Source: M3007 sp964484205
GTDB taxonomy: Bacteria; Bacteroidota; Bacteroidia; Chitinophagales; Saprospiraceae
Reading direction: 5' to 3'
Length of the DNA: 64,000 nt
Assembly (NCBI GenBank): GCA_964484205.1
Contig: CAZAEZ010000003.1
Location: 62,001 to 126,000, forward strand
Each line of letters opens with the position of its first letter. The stretch's first letter is position 1. The notes beneath the pieces are model-generated. The model had not been told where the DNA came from. It did not search any database and saw only the letters and a list, made by a program, of their open reading frames with translations. Shown here piece after piece: positions 14,880-22,964 of this stretch. The position numbers were made by a program, and so were the translations under genes.

Positions 14880-16649
14880 TCACCAGGCAAACACCATTTG
14901 CCGCGCATCCACCGTTTGGCCATCTACCTGAAGGGCATAGGTGAACGCGCCGCGCACGCCATAGCCGTGGACATAATACACCTCATTCATGCCCGCCTGC
15001 AGCACAACCGGAATCCGCTCGACTACCTTGCCCTGCATGTCCGTGATCAGGATTTGCGCCTGTTTGTAGTTCGGCACTTCTTTTACGTAAAACGATATCC
15101 AGGTAGCTTCATCAAACGGGTTTGGGCGGTTCTGGAACAGCTCGATGTTTTTGCCGGCGTTCTCTGCCGGCGTTTCGGTACCGGTGATCAGCACCAGTTT
15201 TTCACCGGAAAACAAACTCTCCGCCCCTTCATCATCCACTGCGGCCACGCTGACGTACAAGAGCCCGGTCGGCGGCGCCGGGAAGGTGCCGAATGTGCTG
15301 CCTGCCAGGGTATACACCGTATCCCAGTCGAGCGCGCCGGAGCGCAGGGCTACGCGGTAGACGCCCGAATTGGCCGGGTCGTCGATCTCAACGTCCAAAA
15401 GGCCGGTTGTACCGTTGCTGGAGCGCAAAGCCGTGAGCCCGGCCGGTACCGGCACATTGCGGGCGGCAACAGCGGCGGCATTGCCGTTGATGACCACATT
15501 CCGGGCCAGGTAGTTGAACTGTACAAAAAAAGAGTCGATGACCTGGTCGCCGTCGGTATCCGCACCGAGAATATCATCGGAGGTGTGCTGCCGATCGGTG
15601 TATCCGGGGCCGTTGGAGGCATCGCCGTGTTCATTGGCCGAGGTGAAGCGCATGGCCGGGTAGCTGCGCTCCCGAAAGGGAATATGGTCGCCGCCACGGC
15701 CGGTGCGGTCTTCGAGGCTCTGCAGGCGCAGGTCCATCGGCACGGCTGCTGTCGGCAGGATGTTTTCCTGGTACTGGAGTTTGATGAACCGGGCCAGCTG
15801 CTTGTTCCTGGAATTTCCGCCGCCCTGCGAAAAGAGCCGCACCCCGGTAGAATCGATATGGTTCAACCCCGGGCAGGAAGGCGGCGAAGACGTTTCGCCG
15901 CAAATGACACCGCCCACGATATCGTTGTTCAGCACCGCGCGCAGGGGAATATCCCTGGTTTTCATATAAATGGCCATTGCCTCGGCGCCAAGCAAACCCT
16001 GCTCTTCTCCAATGGTCACCATAAACAGGATCGTATTTTCAAAGGTATACTGCGCCATCACACGGGCCAGTTCGAGCACCAGGGCCGTACCCGTGGCATT
16101 GTCTTCGATGCCTTGCGCTTCGCAGGTTACGTCGCAGCTAACATCGCAACGGCTATCCATATGCCCTTCGATCAGGATAACACCGTTGGCGGCCGGATTG
16201 GAGCCGGGGAGCAGGGCGAAAACATTCCGGTGCCGGCCCATGCCGCAGATATCCTGATCAAATTGCAAATACGAAACCACCAGGCGATTTTCATTGGCTG
16301 CGCCAAATTCCGTAAACTTCTGATGCGCCCAGCGCCGCGCTGCGCCGATGCCGGTGGTGGGCGAAACCGTGTCGGAGCCCGTATTGCGCGTACCGAACGT
16401 GCTCAATTGGATCAGGTAGGCTTTCAGGCTGTCGGCCGACACCCGGGCGTGAATCCCGGAAGTGGTCGACGCCAGGTCGTCGGTGACCGTGGTGGCGGCA
16501 TAGTCGGCCGGGTTGTAGTTGCCCAGCAGGATTTGCTCGGCCAGCGGATTGGTACTGTGAATATTCGCCTGCGCGAACAAATTTTGGCCGAAGGCCGAAA
16601 AAACCAGTACGAGGAGGCAGGAAAGCCGGAAGGTAGATTTTTGTTTCAT
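14880..16649 (-). CDS. M28-family zinc aminopeptidase with T9SS sorting domain
   Basis: A 589-residue exported peptidase. Signal peptide at 1-26 (cleavage after LFAQA). The M28 domain (about 70-390) has the metal ligands His163 in EGHMDS, Asp183 in IEDNATG and the catalytic Glu pair at 215/216 in GEEQGLLGA, followed by NNDIVGG and HTSDDIL; this pattern is that of leucine/aminopeptidase Y-like enzymes. A fibronectin-like linker (about 395-490) and a C-terminal T9SS type A domain follow (ELFQNRPNPFDEATWISFYV, ITDMQGKVV, YALQVDGQTVDARQMVF). Unusual: a cysteine-rich insertion CDVSCDVTC at 168-176 between two metal ligands. Upstream is a palindrome that separates it from rfbC. Confidence 0.93.
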   Translation of the reverse strand: MKQKSTFRLSCLLVLVFSAFGQNLFAQANIHSTNPLAEQILLGNYNPADYAATTVTDDLASTTSGIHARVSADSLKAYLIQLSTFGTRNTGSDTVSPTTGIGAARRWAHQKFTEFGAANENRLVVSYLQFDQDICGMGRHRNVFALLPGSNPAANGVILIEGHMDSRCDVSCDVTCEAQGIEDNATGTALVLELARVMAQYTFENTILFMVTIGEEQGLLGAEAMAIYMKTRDIPLRAVLNNDIVGGVICGETSSPPSCPGLNHIDSTGVRLFSQGGGNSRNKQLARFIKLQYQENILPTAAVPMDLRLQSLEDRTGRGGDHIPFRERSYPAMRFTSANEHGDASNGPGYTDRQHTSDDILGADTDGDQVIDSFFVQFNYLARNVVINGNAAAVAARNVPVPAGLTALRSSNGTTGLLDVEIDDPANSGVYRVALRSGALDWDTVYTLAGSTFGTFPAPPTGLLYVSVAAVDDEGAESLFSGEKLVLITGTETPAENAGKNIELFQNRPNPFDEATWISFYVKEVPNYKQAQILITDMQGKVVERIPVVLQAGMNEVYYVHGYGVRGAFTYALQVDGQTVDARQMVFAW

Positions 16650-16668
16650 AGATTGGTGGATGTTTGTG

Positions 16669-16703
16669 TACCCGTCCTACGACTCTAAGTCGTAGGACGG
16701 GTA
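16669..16703 (-). terminator. 16-bp palindrome between rfbC and the peptidase gene
   Basis: TACCCGTCCTACGACT (16669-16684) and its exact reverse complement (16688-16703) around a 3-base loop. It lies after the rfbC stop on the minus strand and just before the peptidase start, so it most likely ends the rfbC transcript. Confidence 0.75.
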
Positions 16704-16739
16704 GGTAGCCCTAAAAATACAAACTATCCGCCAACGCCA

Positions 16740-17282
16740 TCACCTCCGGTGCTCCCCAAACGGAGGCAAGGCCAAATCTTTTTCAGAAACCAAAACCTGG
16801 TTCAGATCAAACTCCCAGTCGATGTTGAGTTGCGGATCGTCGTAGCGAATGCCGCCCTCGTGCGCTTTGGAGTAGAAATTATCGCATTTGTACACGAATT
16901 CCGCCGTTTCGCTGAGCACCAGGTAGCCGTGCGCAAACCCGCGCGGCACGAACAGCTGGCGTTTGTTTTCAAAACTGAGCCGGATACTGAACCACTTTCC
17001 GTAGGTCGGCGAGTTCTCCCGTACATCAACCACCACGTCGAGCACCTCCCCCTCCACCACACGCACCAGTTTGGCCTGCGCCATCGGGCCTGTCTGGTAG
17101 TGCAGCCCGCGCAATACTCCACGGGTGCTGCGCGCCTGGTTGGACTGCACAAATTCGATGTCCATACCGGCTTCCGCCCATACCCGGCGGTTGTAGCTTT
17201 CGAAAAAATAGCCGCGCTCGTCGTAAAAAACAGTGGGTTCGAAAATGACCAGATCGGGGATGGGGGTTGGAATAAATGCCAT
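16740..17282 (-). CDS. rfbC: dTDP-4-dehydrorhamnose 3,5-epimerase
   Basis: RfbC/RmlC catalyses the double epimerisation in dTDP-L-rhamnose synthesis for surface polysaccharide. The 180-residue cupin has family motifs: IFEPTVFYDERGYFFES, FVQSNQARSTRGVLRGLHYQ (with the catalytic His of RGLHYQ), VRVVEGEVLDVVVDVR, FVPRGFAHGYLVLSE and YKCDNFYS, with GGIRYDDP near the C-terminus. The ATG at 17282 is chosen since the family starts shortly before the first strand; a codon 15 residues upstream would add unrelated sequence. Other rfb genes are not adjacent, so it is isolated here. LPS genes lpxH and hldD lie 4-5 kb away. Confidence 0.95.
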   Translation of the reverse strand: MAFIPTPIPDLVIFEPTVFYDERGYFFESYNRRVWAEAGMDIEFVQSNQARSTRGVLRGLHYQTGPMAQAKLVRVVEGEVLDVVVDVRENSPTYGKWFSIRLSFENKRQLFVPRGFAHGYLVLSETAEFVYKCDNFYSKAHEGGIRYDDPQLNIDWEFDLNQVLVSEKDLALPPFGEHRR

Positions 17283-17334
17283 AGTCGCGCTGTGTTTTGA
17301 TCGCGCAAAGATGCACAGATTGGTCAAATAAAAA

Positions 17335-17462
17335 GAGGCTGCTTCCTAAGGCGGTTTTTACCACTAAAAACACTAAATCCACTAAGGTTAACCTTCTTTT
17401 TGTGTGAATTTAGTGCTTTTGAGTGCTTTTAGTGGTGAAGAACTAACTTATGAAACAGCCTC
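17335..17462. repeat. Imperfect inverted repeat upstream of rfbC
   Basis: GAGGCTG (17335-17341) pairs with CAGCCTC (17456-17462), and inside them TACCACTAAAAACACTAAAT (17359-17378) pairs imperfectly with the ATTTAGTGCTTTTGAG and CTTTTAGTGGTG stretch at 17408-17436. It fills the gap between the repeat-protein gene stop and rfbC on the same strand and could act as terminator of the former. Confidence 0.6.
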
Positions 17463-17505
17463 CAGGCTCGTAACACGAGCAGGCTCAGATGATTTTTTTC
17501 AAAAT

Positions 17506-18639
17506 TCAGGATTTTACAGCGGCATGGGCCATGGTCACCAGGCCATAGCGCATCCAGAACGTGGCAAACATGATGCGCGCCATGTTGTTCTCCGGGTGTC
17601 TGGCTTTCAAATCGGCGTAGCGTTGTTGTGCCGGATAAAACCATTCTGCGCGCTCGAGCGCAACGGCTTCCATGATCTCGCGGAGCATCGGATCGGCGGT
17701 CGGGTACAGTTTTGAGCGTTTCAAGGGCGCAAAAGCGGCTTCCCAGTCGCCACTGTTCGAGATGGCAATTTCAAACCGGTCGGATTCCAGTTTTTCACCG
17801 TTGCGTTCGGCAGACACCTGCCAGACGAAGTGCGCGCCATCCACGTAAGGAGCTTTTGAAATATCGACAACCGCAAAGGTGTCTTGCGTAACGGCCTCAT
17901 GCACCAGATTGCCGGCAGCGTCGTGCATTTTCAGGGTAAAGGCACCCGAGCCTGCCGGTTTGGACCACGAAAACACCACGGGCCCCGAAGGCAGCAGATT
18001 GCCGAATGGCATGATGGGGTGAATGCGCTTGCCCTGACCGCCCCAGCCGTCTTTGGCCTTTTTCGGATCGGTAACCCCCCAGCCGTCCTTGGCTTTCTTC
18101 GGGTCGGTGGTACCCCAGCCGTCCTTGGCTTTTTTCGGGTCGGTGGTACCCCAGCCGTCTTTGGCCTTCTTCGGGTCGGTGGTGCCCCAGCCGTCCTTGG
18201 CTTTCTTCGGGTCGGTGGTGCCCCAGCCGTCGCCGCCGGTTTTCGGGTCGATGAGGCGGGCCCAGTCGGTGTTCAGGCCGTTTGCTTCCTGCGCCAGGGA
18301 GACCGACGCAGCCAGGTAACTTTCAAACATTTCGTCAAAACCAAGCGAACGCAGGGTGGTCGCTTGATTCCAGACTTCCGACAAGCGATACTTCCCTTTT
18401 TTGAGTTGGACAAACGTGCCGTTGTGGTACAGCGTGGCCGTTGCTTTCCGGGGAACCTTCAGCGTATTCGCTTTCAGGATGATCGCACCGGGGTGGATGT
18501 TTTTGTGCCAGGTACCGGCTTCCGTACGATAGGATACGGCTTTTTCACTGGATAACAGCCAAATAGTTGGGTCTTCCTGGGCTGTTGCAGAGGCGGCTGC
18601 AATGAAACATGCAACCAGAATTGCTAGATGTCTAAACAT
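17506..18639 (-). CDS. Secreted protein with FecR-like domain and 12-residue tandem repeats
   Basis: Not a recognised family. The 377-residue product has a signal peptide (about 1-20, ending ATAQE). Residues 25-95 look like a FecR-type beta domain (GTWHKNIHPGAIILKANT, VPRKATATLYHNGTFVQL, KKGKYRLSEV). Residues about 137-200 are five copies of DGWGTTDPKKAK with slight changes, coded by 36-bp tandem repeats. Then FGNLLPSGPVVFSWSKPAG begins a fibronectin-like beta domain, and the last 80 residues are helical with a TPR-like pattern (EWFYPAQQRYADLKARHPEN). Probably periplasmic or surface-exposed. Repeat number is likely to vary between strains. Confidence 0.8.
   Translation of the reverse strand: MFRHLAILVACFIAAASATAQEDPTIWLLSSEKAVSYRTEAGTWHKNIHPGAIILKANTLKVPRKATATLYHNGTFVQLKKGKYRLSEVWNQATTLRSLGFDEMFESYLAASVSLAQEANGLNTDWARLIDPKTGGDGWGTTDPKKAKDGWGTTDPKKAKDGWGTTDPKKAKDGWGTTDPKKAKDGWGVTDPKKAKDGWGGQGKRIHPIMPFGNLLPSGPVVFSWSKPAGSGAFTLKMHDAAGNLVHEAVTQDTFAVVDISKAPYVDGAHFVWQVSAERNGEKLESDRFEIAISNSGDWEAAFAPLKRSKLYPTADPMLREIMEAVALERAEWFYPAQQRYADLKARHPENNMARIMFATFWMRYGLVTMAHAAVKS
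18047..18226. repeat. Five 36-bp tandem repeats in a coding sequence
   Basis: Five consecutive units of 36 bases (starts 18047, 18083, 18119, 18155, 18191), core CCGTCCTTGGCTTTCTTCGG, differing at a few third positions. Each codes for the 12 residues DGWGTTDPKKAK on the minus strand. Confidence 0.92.
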
Positions 18640-18796
18640 GGTTTTGCGCTTTTAAAAAAATAAAGAATAGGCGAGCGAGGGATTAATTGAAAAGGCAGGT
18701 AATCGCTAAAAATACGATGAAATGCAGGAAAAGGGGTTCGAAGTATATTTATCGCTAAAATGAAAATTCTTTATCAGAATATCGAGACTTTTTTAA

Positions 18797-18862
18797 CGGA
18801 TTAAACAAAAAACAACCGAGACGCCGGTTCCCCAGCGCTTCGGTTGTTTTTTGTTTAATCCG
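18797..18862 (-). terminator. 22-bp inverted repeat after the PepSY-like gene
   Basis: Arms 18797-18818 and 18841-18862 (core CAAAAAACAACCG) are perfect reverse complements with a 22-base loop. On the minus strand it follows the PepSY-like stop codon and ends in a T/A-rich tail. Confidence 0.75.
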
Positions 18863-18880
18863 CTTCCCGCGGCTCCGCAT

Positions 18881-19294
18881 TCAATCTTTTTCTTCCCCCA
18901 GCAGCTGCCCTTGAGCATCATAAATCAGATCTTTCTTGCCGATTTCCACTTCGTAAACGGTTGTTCCATCAGCCCTGAGGATACGGGCAGCTTCTTTGAT
19001 TTTCTGTCCCGACACTGCTTTGCGGACAGCTTCGGGCAGGTCGTCTACGGCAATTTCGGTTTCGGTTTCAAGCCACTTGCCTTCGGCGCTGAAGGTTGCT
19101 GAAGACTCCTCCTCGTCCAGCTCGAACTCCACTTCCCAGTTGCCGTTTTCTTCCAGTTTCCACTCAACATCGTCGGCCTTCGGAAATTTTTCATCAAATG
19201 CAGACCTTATGGCATCGGGTACAGCCTGTTGCGCCTGCAATGAAATGCCTGCGCAGAAAAGCACGGCGGCAGTTAGTAATAATGATCGTAACAT
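18881..19294 (-). CDS. PepSY-like periplasmic protein
   Basis: A 137-residue secreted protein with signal peptide (about 1-22, SLQAQQ). Two PepSY-like repeats are seen: PDAIRSAFDEKFPKADDVEW with WEVEFELDEEESSATFSAEG, and LPEAVRKAVSGQKIKEAARI with TTVYEVEIGKKDLIYDAQGQ. This is the Bacteroidota family of small PepSY-like (BLIP-like fold) proteins, whose function is not well defined. The ATG at 19294 is taken because the signal peptide starts there; an open frame runs 54 codons upstream without protein-like character. It lies 77 bases after the histidine kinase gene and might share its transcript. Confidence 0.82.
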   Translation of the reverse strand: MLRSLLLTAAVLFCAGISLQAQQAVPDAIRSAFDEKFPKADDVEWKLEENGNWEVEFELDEEESSATFSAEGKWLETETEIAVDDLPEAVRKAVSGQKIKEAARILRADGTTVYEVEIGKKDLIYDAQGQLLGEEKD

Positions 19295-19371
19295 AAGTGC
19301 GGTTGTTTTATTGATGAGCAAATAGTCCTGCAAACATCGGAAGCAAATTTGGAGAAAAATGGGCGGTCCGT

Positions 19372-20634
19372 TTATACCTGCGCTTTCCAGGAAACCGCCG
19401 TTTCCCAAACACCTTCCGCATACTGAACCGTTAGCTGAAGATCGCTTTTTGAACAAATTTCCTGCGCGATTGCCAGGCCCAGTCCATGACCGGCAACCTG
19501 TGTGTTTCCCCGGACAAACCGGGCGGTCAGGTCGCCGGGCGGCTTGCCGGGTTGTTGGCAGGTATTGCGGAGCAACAACCCGGTTTCCGTAAGTCGGACC
19601 TGTAAAAAGCCACCTGCAATGTTGTGCTTTATGGCATTTCCGAGGAGATTCGTCACCAGTATATCGGCCAAATCGGCGTTTAAGACAATCGACACCGGCA
19701 TCAGTTCCGTTTCGATGGCCAGTTTTTTTGCCTGCGTTACCTCGGCGAGGCCTTCCAGTTTCTGCCCGATCAATTGATGCAGCGCGACCTGTTTGCGCAG
19801 GGCAAACTGGTCATTCTCAATTTTAGCCAACAACAACAGGGATTGGTTGAGGCGGGATATCCGGCGCGTTTGCCGGGCGATGATTTCGAGGCGCCGGGCT
19901 TGCAAAGCGGTTAGTTCTTCCTGCTGAAGCAGCAGGTTTACTTCGTTTTGAAGCACGGCAAGCGGCGTTTGCAGTTCATGGCTGGCATTTTCAGTAAATC
20001 GACGGACAGCCAGGAAGTCGGCGCGCACCCTGGCGCTCAAGTTTAGCAAGGCGCGGTTCAATTCGCGAAATTCATCAACCGGCGTTTCGCCCAAATGCAG
20101 CGGGGTATTTTCGGCAAGATTGAATTTGCGCAGCTGTTCGAGGGTGGCGAAAAACGGTTGCCACAGCTTGCGCGCAACCCGCCGGTTGGCCCACCAAAAC
20201 AACACAAAGAGCAACAAAAACAAAACCGCGGGCAGCAGGCCGATCCACAGCGCCAGTTCCTCATGTTCCAGCCGGCTTTGATTAATGGCCACACAATGGT
20301 GGTTTCCCTGCAACAAAACCGGAAATTCCAGGCGCCGGTAGGGTTCCTGTTCGCCTTCGGCAGCGTTGAACAGCAAGGTGTCGAGATAGCGTTCCCGGCA
20401 AGCAGCCAGAGTTGGCCGGGCGACCATAAAATTGGCACTGGATTGAAAATAAGCAGGCAAGGCATCGTGGTGGCGCACATAGTGCTCAATTTCAAATTTG
20501 GTTTGCCGGAGGTTTTCATCGGAAAAATCGTACACCGCCTGCGTGAGCAGCAGGTACATGCCCAGGCCGGCCAGCAGAATTACAGGCACAGCCGGTTGCA
20601 AGTAGCCGCGCTGTGTGTGCTGAAGGAGTTTCAT
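19372..20634 (-). CDS. Sensor histidine kinase
   Basis: A 420-residue inner-membrane sensor kinase. Two membrane helices (about 13-35 and 128-150) frame a periplasmic domain of about 90 residues. The dimerisation domain has the phospho-acceptor motif FTENASHELQTPLAVL (His near 219), the N box is LVTNLLGNAIKHN and the G2 box GHGLGLAIAQEI. The G1 box is degenerate: no DxGxG, only LLLRNTCQQPG, a feature of several Bacteroidota kinases of this type. It overlaps the response regulator gene by 4 bases (ATGA), so the two are translationally coupled and form one system. The signal is unknown. Confidence 0.93.
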   Translation of the reverse strand: MKLLQHTQRGYLQPAVPVILLAGLGMYLLLTQAVYDFSDENLRQTKFEIEHYVRHHDALPAYFQSSANFMVARPTLAACRERYLDTLLFNAAEGEQEPYRRLEFPVLLQGNHHCVAINQSRLEHEELALWIGLLPAVLFLLLFVLFWWANRRVARKLWQPFFATLEQLRKFNLAENTPLHLGETPVDEFRELNRALLNLSARVRADFLAVRRFTENASHELQTPLAVLQNEVNLLLQQEELTALQARRLEIIARQTRRISRLNQSLLLLAKIENDQFALRKQVALHQLIGQKLEGLAEVTQAKKLAIETELMPVSIVLNADLADILVTNLLGNAIKHNIAGGFLQVRLTETGLLLRNTCQQPGKPPGDLTARFVRGNTQVAGHGLGLAIAQEICSKSDLQLTVQYAEGVWETAVSWKAQV

Positions 20635-21311
20635 GTCTGATCCGTGAATTTGTACCCGATGCCATACACCGCCTGAATGTAATCGCCGGCGCCGCCTGCA
20701 GCCAGTTTTTTGCGTAAATTTTTGACATGGGAGTAGATGAAATTGAAGTCGTCCATTTGATCCGCATCATCACCAAGCAGGTGCTCGGCAATGGCTTCAC
20801 GCGTCACTACACGGTATTTATTTGCAAGAAAAAAAAGCAGGAGGTCGTATTCCTTCCGGGTAAGTTCAAGCGCCCGCTTGCCGGCAAATACCCGGCGCTC
20901 GGCGGTGTGCACACTAATTTCGGCAAAGCGAATTTCGGCCTTGCCGCCAAACTGCCGTCGGCGCAGGATTGCCTGGACGCGCGCGTTGAGTTCGGCCAGG
21001 TGAAAGGGTTTGGGCAGGTAGTCATCGGCCCCGAGGTTGAGGCCGTCGATCCGGTCATCCAGCGCATTTTTGGCCGAAATGACCAGTATGCCTGTTGAAG
21101 CATCCTGTTGTCTGAGCGCGCGGATGATGTCGAGGCCGTCGCCATCGGGCAAACCCAGATCCACCAGCAGACATTCGTAATTGTACAGGGCTAGTTTTTC
21201 CATAGCCTGCCCGTATCCGGACACCTGCTCGACCCGAAATCCCACCTGCTCCAAAAAAGTGGCAATACTCCGAGCCAGTTCGGGCTCGTCTTCAACTAAA
21301 AGTAATTTCAT
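20631..21311 (-). CDS. OmpR-family response regulator, partner of the adjacent kinase
   Basis: A 226-residue regulator: receiver domain at about 1-118 with acidic pair D8/E9 region, phospho-acceptor D51 in LLVDLGLPDGDG, VISAKN and YLPKPFH; winged helix at about 125-224 with LTRKEYDLLLFFLANKYRVV and FIYSHVKNLRKKL. Its stop overlaps the kinase start. It reads away from the one-TM protein gene at 21518. Targets are not visible from sequence. Confidence 0.95.
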   Translation of the reverse strand: MKLLLVEDEPELARSIATFLEQVGFRVEQVSGYGQAMEKLALYNYECLLVDLGLPDGDGLDIIRALRQQDASTGILVISAKNALDDRIDGLNLGADDYLPKPFHLAELNARVQAILRRRQFGGKAEIRFAEISVHTAERRVFAGKRALELTRKEYDLLLFFLANKYRVVTREAIAEHLLGDDADQMDDFNFIYSHVKNLRKKLAAGGAGDYIQAVYGIGYKFTDQT

Positions 21312-21517
21312 GACCGAAAATTTAACAACCGGCGCCCAAGGTATACCCGCGATTTTAGAGAAATTTGGGAACGGATATGGATTCTGCCATAATCAGACGA
21401 ATGCATAAAATTTTGAGAACCCGGATATGCCGGCAACAATCCCCCCCGCTACCTTCGTTTATCCCGGAGGCGGCATGTTGTCGTCGCGTTGCAGGGTTCC
21501 GTCATTTATAAAATTAC

Positions 21518-22450
21518 ATGGCTCAGGTCAGTTGGGTATATCTGGATGATTTTGGTGGCCGGCACCGCGTTGGCCTTTACCACGGCGACCGGTCAGGGCA
21601 TGTACTCCTGCATTGCGACCTTCGGGTGGTACAGGTCGATTTTTCCGTACGGGAGTCGCGCACCTATTCCTTTTTTGTGGAAGATGAATTGTGTGAAGTG
21701 CGGATTTTCAAAGAAAAAACCGGGTTTTCCTACGATTTCAATGTAAACAAGGAAGTTGACACGCCCCGCAACCGGCTGCGAAAAGCCGACAACCGCCGCA
21801 ACCGGAAGTACATGATTTTCCTGGCCTTGGGGCTGATACTGACGGTCACCGGTATTTTTATAGGCCTGCGTTGGTGGAGCCAGCAGCAACAGACCGCGCG
21901 CATGGGCGGCTCCAGCCTGACCAGCGGCCTGAGCCCCGAAGCAGCCGGCAGGCTCAATGCCGAGGGCAAAACTGCGCTGGCCGAGTTGTACATCGTGACC
22001 GACGCGCTGCAACGCAAGGTTTTCTATGGGTTTACCACGGCAAACGACAACCAGATCTCCGGCTATTTTTATGTGCCCGATACCGGCCAGATCATTCTGC
22101 CCAACGGCTTTCCGCTCAACGACCGCGATGCCTTCACCGTGCGCTACCTGCCTGCATCGCCGCGGGTGCACCAGGTCGAATTTGAACAACCCGCAGCACA
22201 AACGCTGGCCACCTACCTCGAAATGGCCCGCAAAGCCGAAGTGCGCGCCCACCCCGAAGCCTCGCCGGCACACGGCCTGTGTGTGGCCAAAAACACGCTG
22301 AAATACAAGGGCTGGCGCCAACTGGCCGACCTGATTTTCCAGTCGACCCCGCCGGCACAAAACCCAAAACATAACCGCGACTCCTACCTGCGGCTGGTGC
22401 GCGACCCCGGGTTTGCTGCCGTGCTGGAGCGCGAATGCTGGGATCAGTAA
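21518..22450 (+). CDS. Unknown protein with one membrane helix
   Basis: Not recognised. The 310-residue product begins with about 95 residues of beta-type sequence (WVYLDDFGGRHRVGLYHGDR, VLLHCDLRVVQVDFSV, YSFFVEDELCEVRI) and a basic stretch (NRLRKADNRRNRK), then one membrane helix at about 98-118 (YMIFLALGLILTVTGIFIGL). The C-terminal part has a second beta region (FYGFTTANDNQISGYFYVP) and a helical end with YLEMARKAEVRAHPEASPAH. By the positive-inside rule the basic N-terminal part would be cytoplasmic and the rest periplasmic. It converges with the GNAT gene, with 10 bases between. Confidence 0.75.
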   Translation: MAQVSWVYLDDFGGRHRVGLYHGDRSGHVLLHCDLRVVQVDFSVRESRTYSFFVEDELCEVRIFKEKTGFSYDFNVNKEVDTPRNRLRKADNRRNRKYMIFLALGLILTVTGIFIGLRWWSQQQQTARMGGSSLTSGLSPEAAGRLNAEGKTALAELYIVTDALQRKVFYGFTTANDNQISGYFYVPDTGQIILPNGFPLNDRDAFTVRYLPASPRVHQVEFEQPAAQTLATYLEMARKAEVRAHPEASPAHGLCVAKNTLKYKGWRQLADLIFQSTPPAQNPKHNRDSYLRLVRDPGFAAVLERECWDQ

Positions 22451-22460
22451 GCGTTTTTCG

Positions 22461-22916
22461 CTACTTGTTGGAAAAAATAATCTTGCCGTTCCACCAGCCC
22501 TGCTCGATCTCCGCATTGTTTTTTTTGTAAAAATTCAGCGCCGGCGTGTTCCAGTCGAGCACTTGCCATTTGATCATGCGGCAACCGCGCCTGCGGCCCT
22601 CCGCCACAAAAGCATCGAACAGCAACTGGCCGATGCCGTGCCGGCGGAATTTTTCGCTGACCACAAAATCATCGAGATAAAGCATTTTACCCTGCCAGGT
22701 GGAATAGGCCATAAAAAAAAGCGTCATGCCGGCTACCTGGCCGTCCAGCTCGGCAATGTGGCCCTCGAACAGGCCGTTGCGGAAATCTTCCAGGTATTCC
22801 GCCGGGGTGGTGACTACTGCATCCGGCTCTTTTTCATACACCGCCAGTTCGTACACCAGGGCGTGCATGGCCGGCAAATCGGCTTCGGTGGCGGGGCGGA
22901 TTGTGATGTTATGCAT
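22461..22916 (-). CDS. GNAT-family N-acetyltransferase (diamine acetyltransferase-like)
   Basis: A 151-residue acetyl-CoA dependent acetyltransferase. The N-terminal strand-helix ITIRPATEADLPAMHALVYEL, the LDDFVVSEKFRRHGIGQLLF region with the acetyl-CoA pyrophosphate loop RRHGIG (about 91-96), and CRMIKWQVLDWNTPALNFYKK match the spermidine/spermine or thialysine acetyltransferase subgroup. Length is complete. Substrate is inferred from resemblance only. Confidence 0.9.
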   Translation of the reverse strand: MHNITIRPATEADLPAMHALVYELAVYEKEPDAVVTTPAEYLEDFRNGLFEGHIAELDGQVAGMTLFFMAYSTWQGKMLYLDDFVVSEKFRRHGIGQLLFDAFVAEGRRRGCRMIKWQVLDWNTPALNFYKKNNAEIEQGWWNGKIIFSNK

Positions 22917-22964
22917 TTGCAGGATAGTTTTGATTCCGATAAATTATCAATATGCAGGGGTCAT

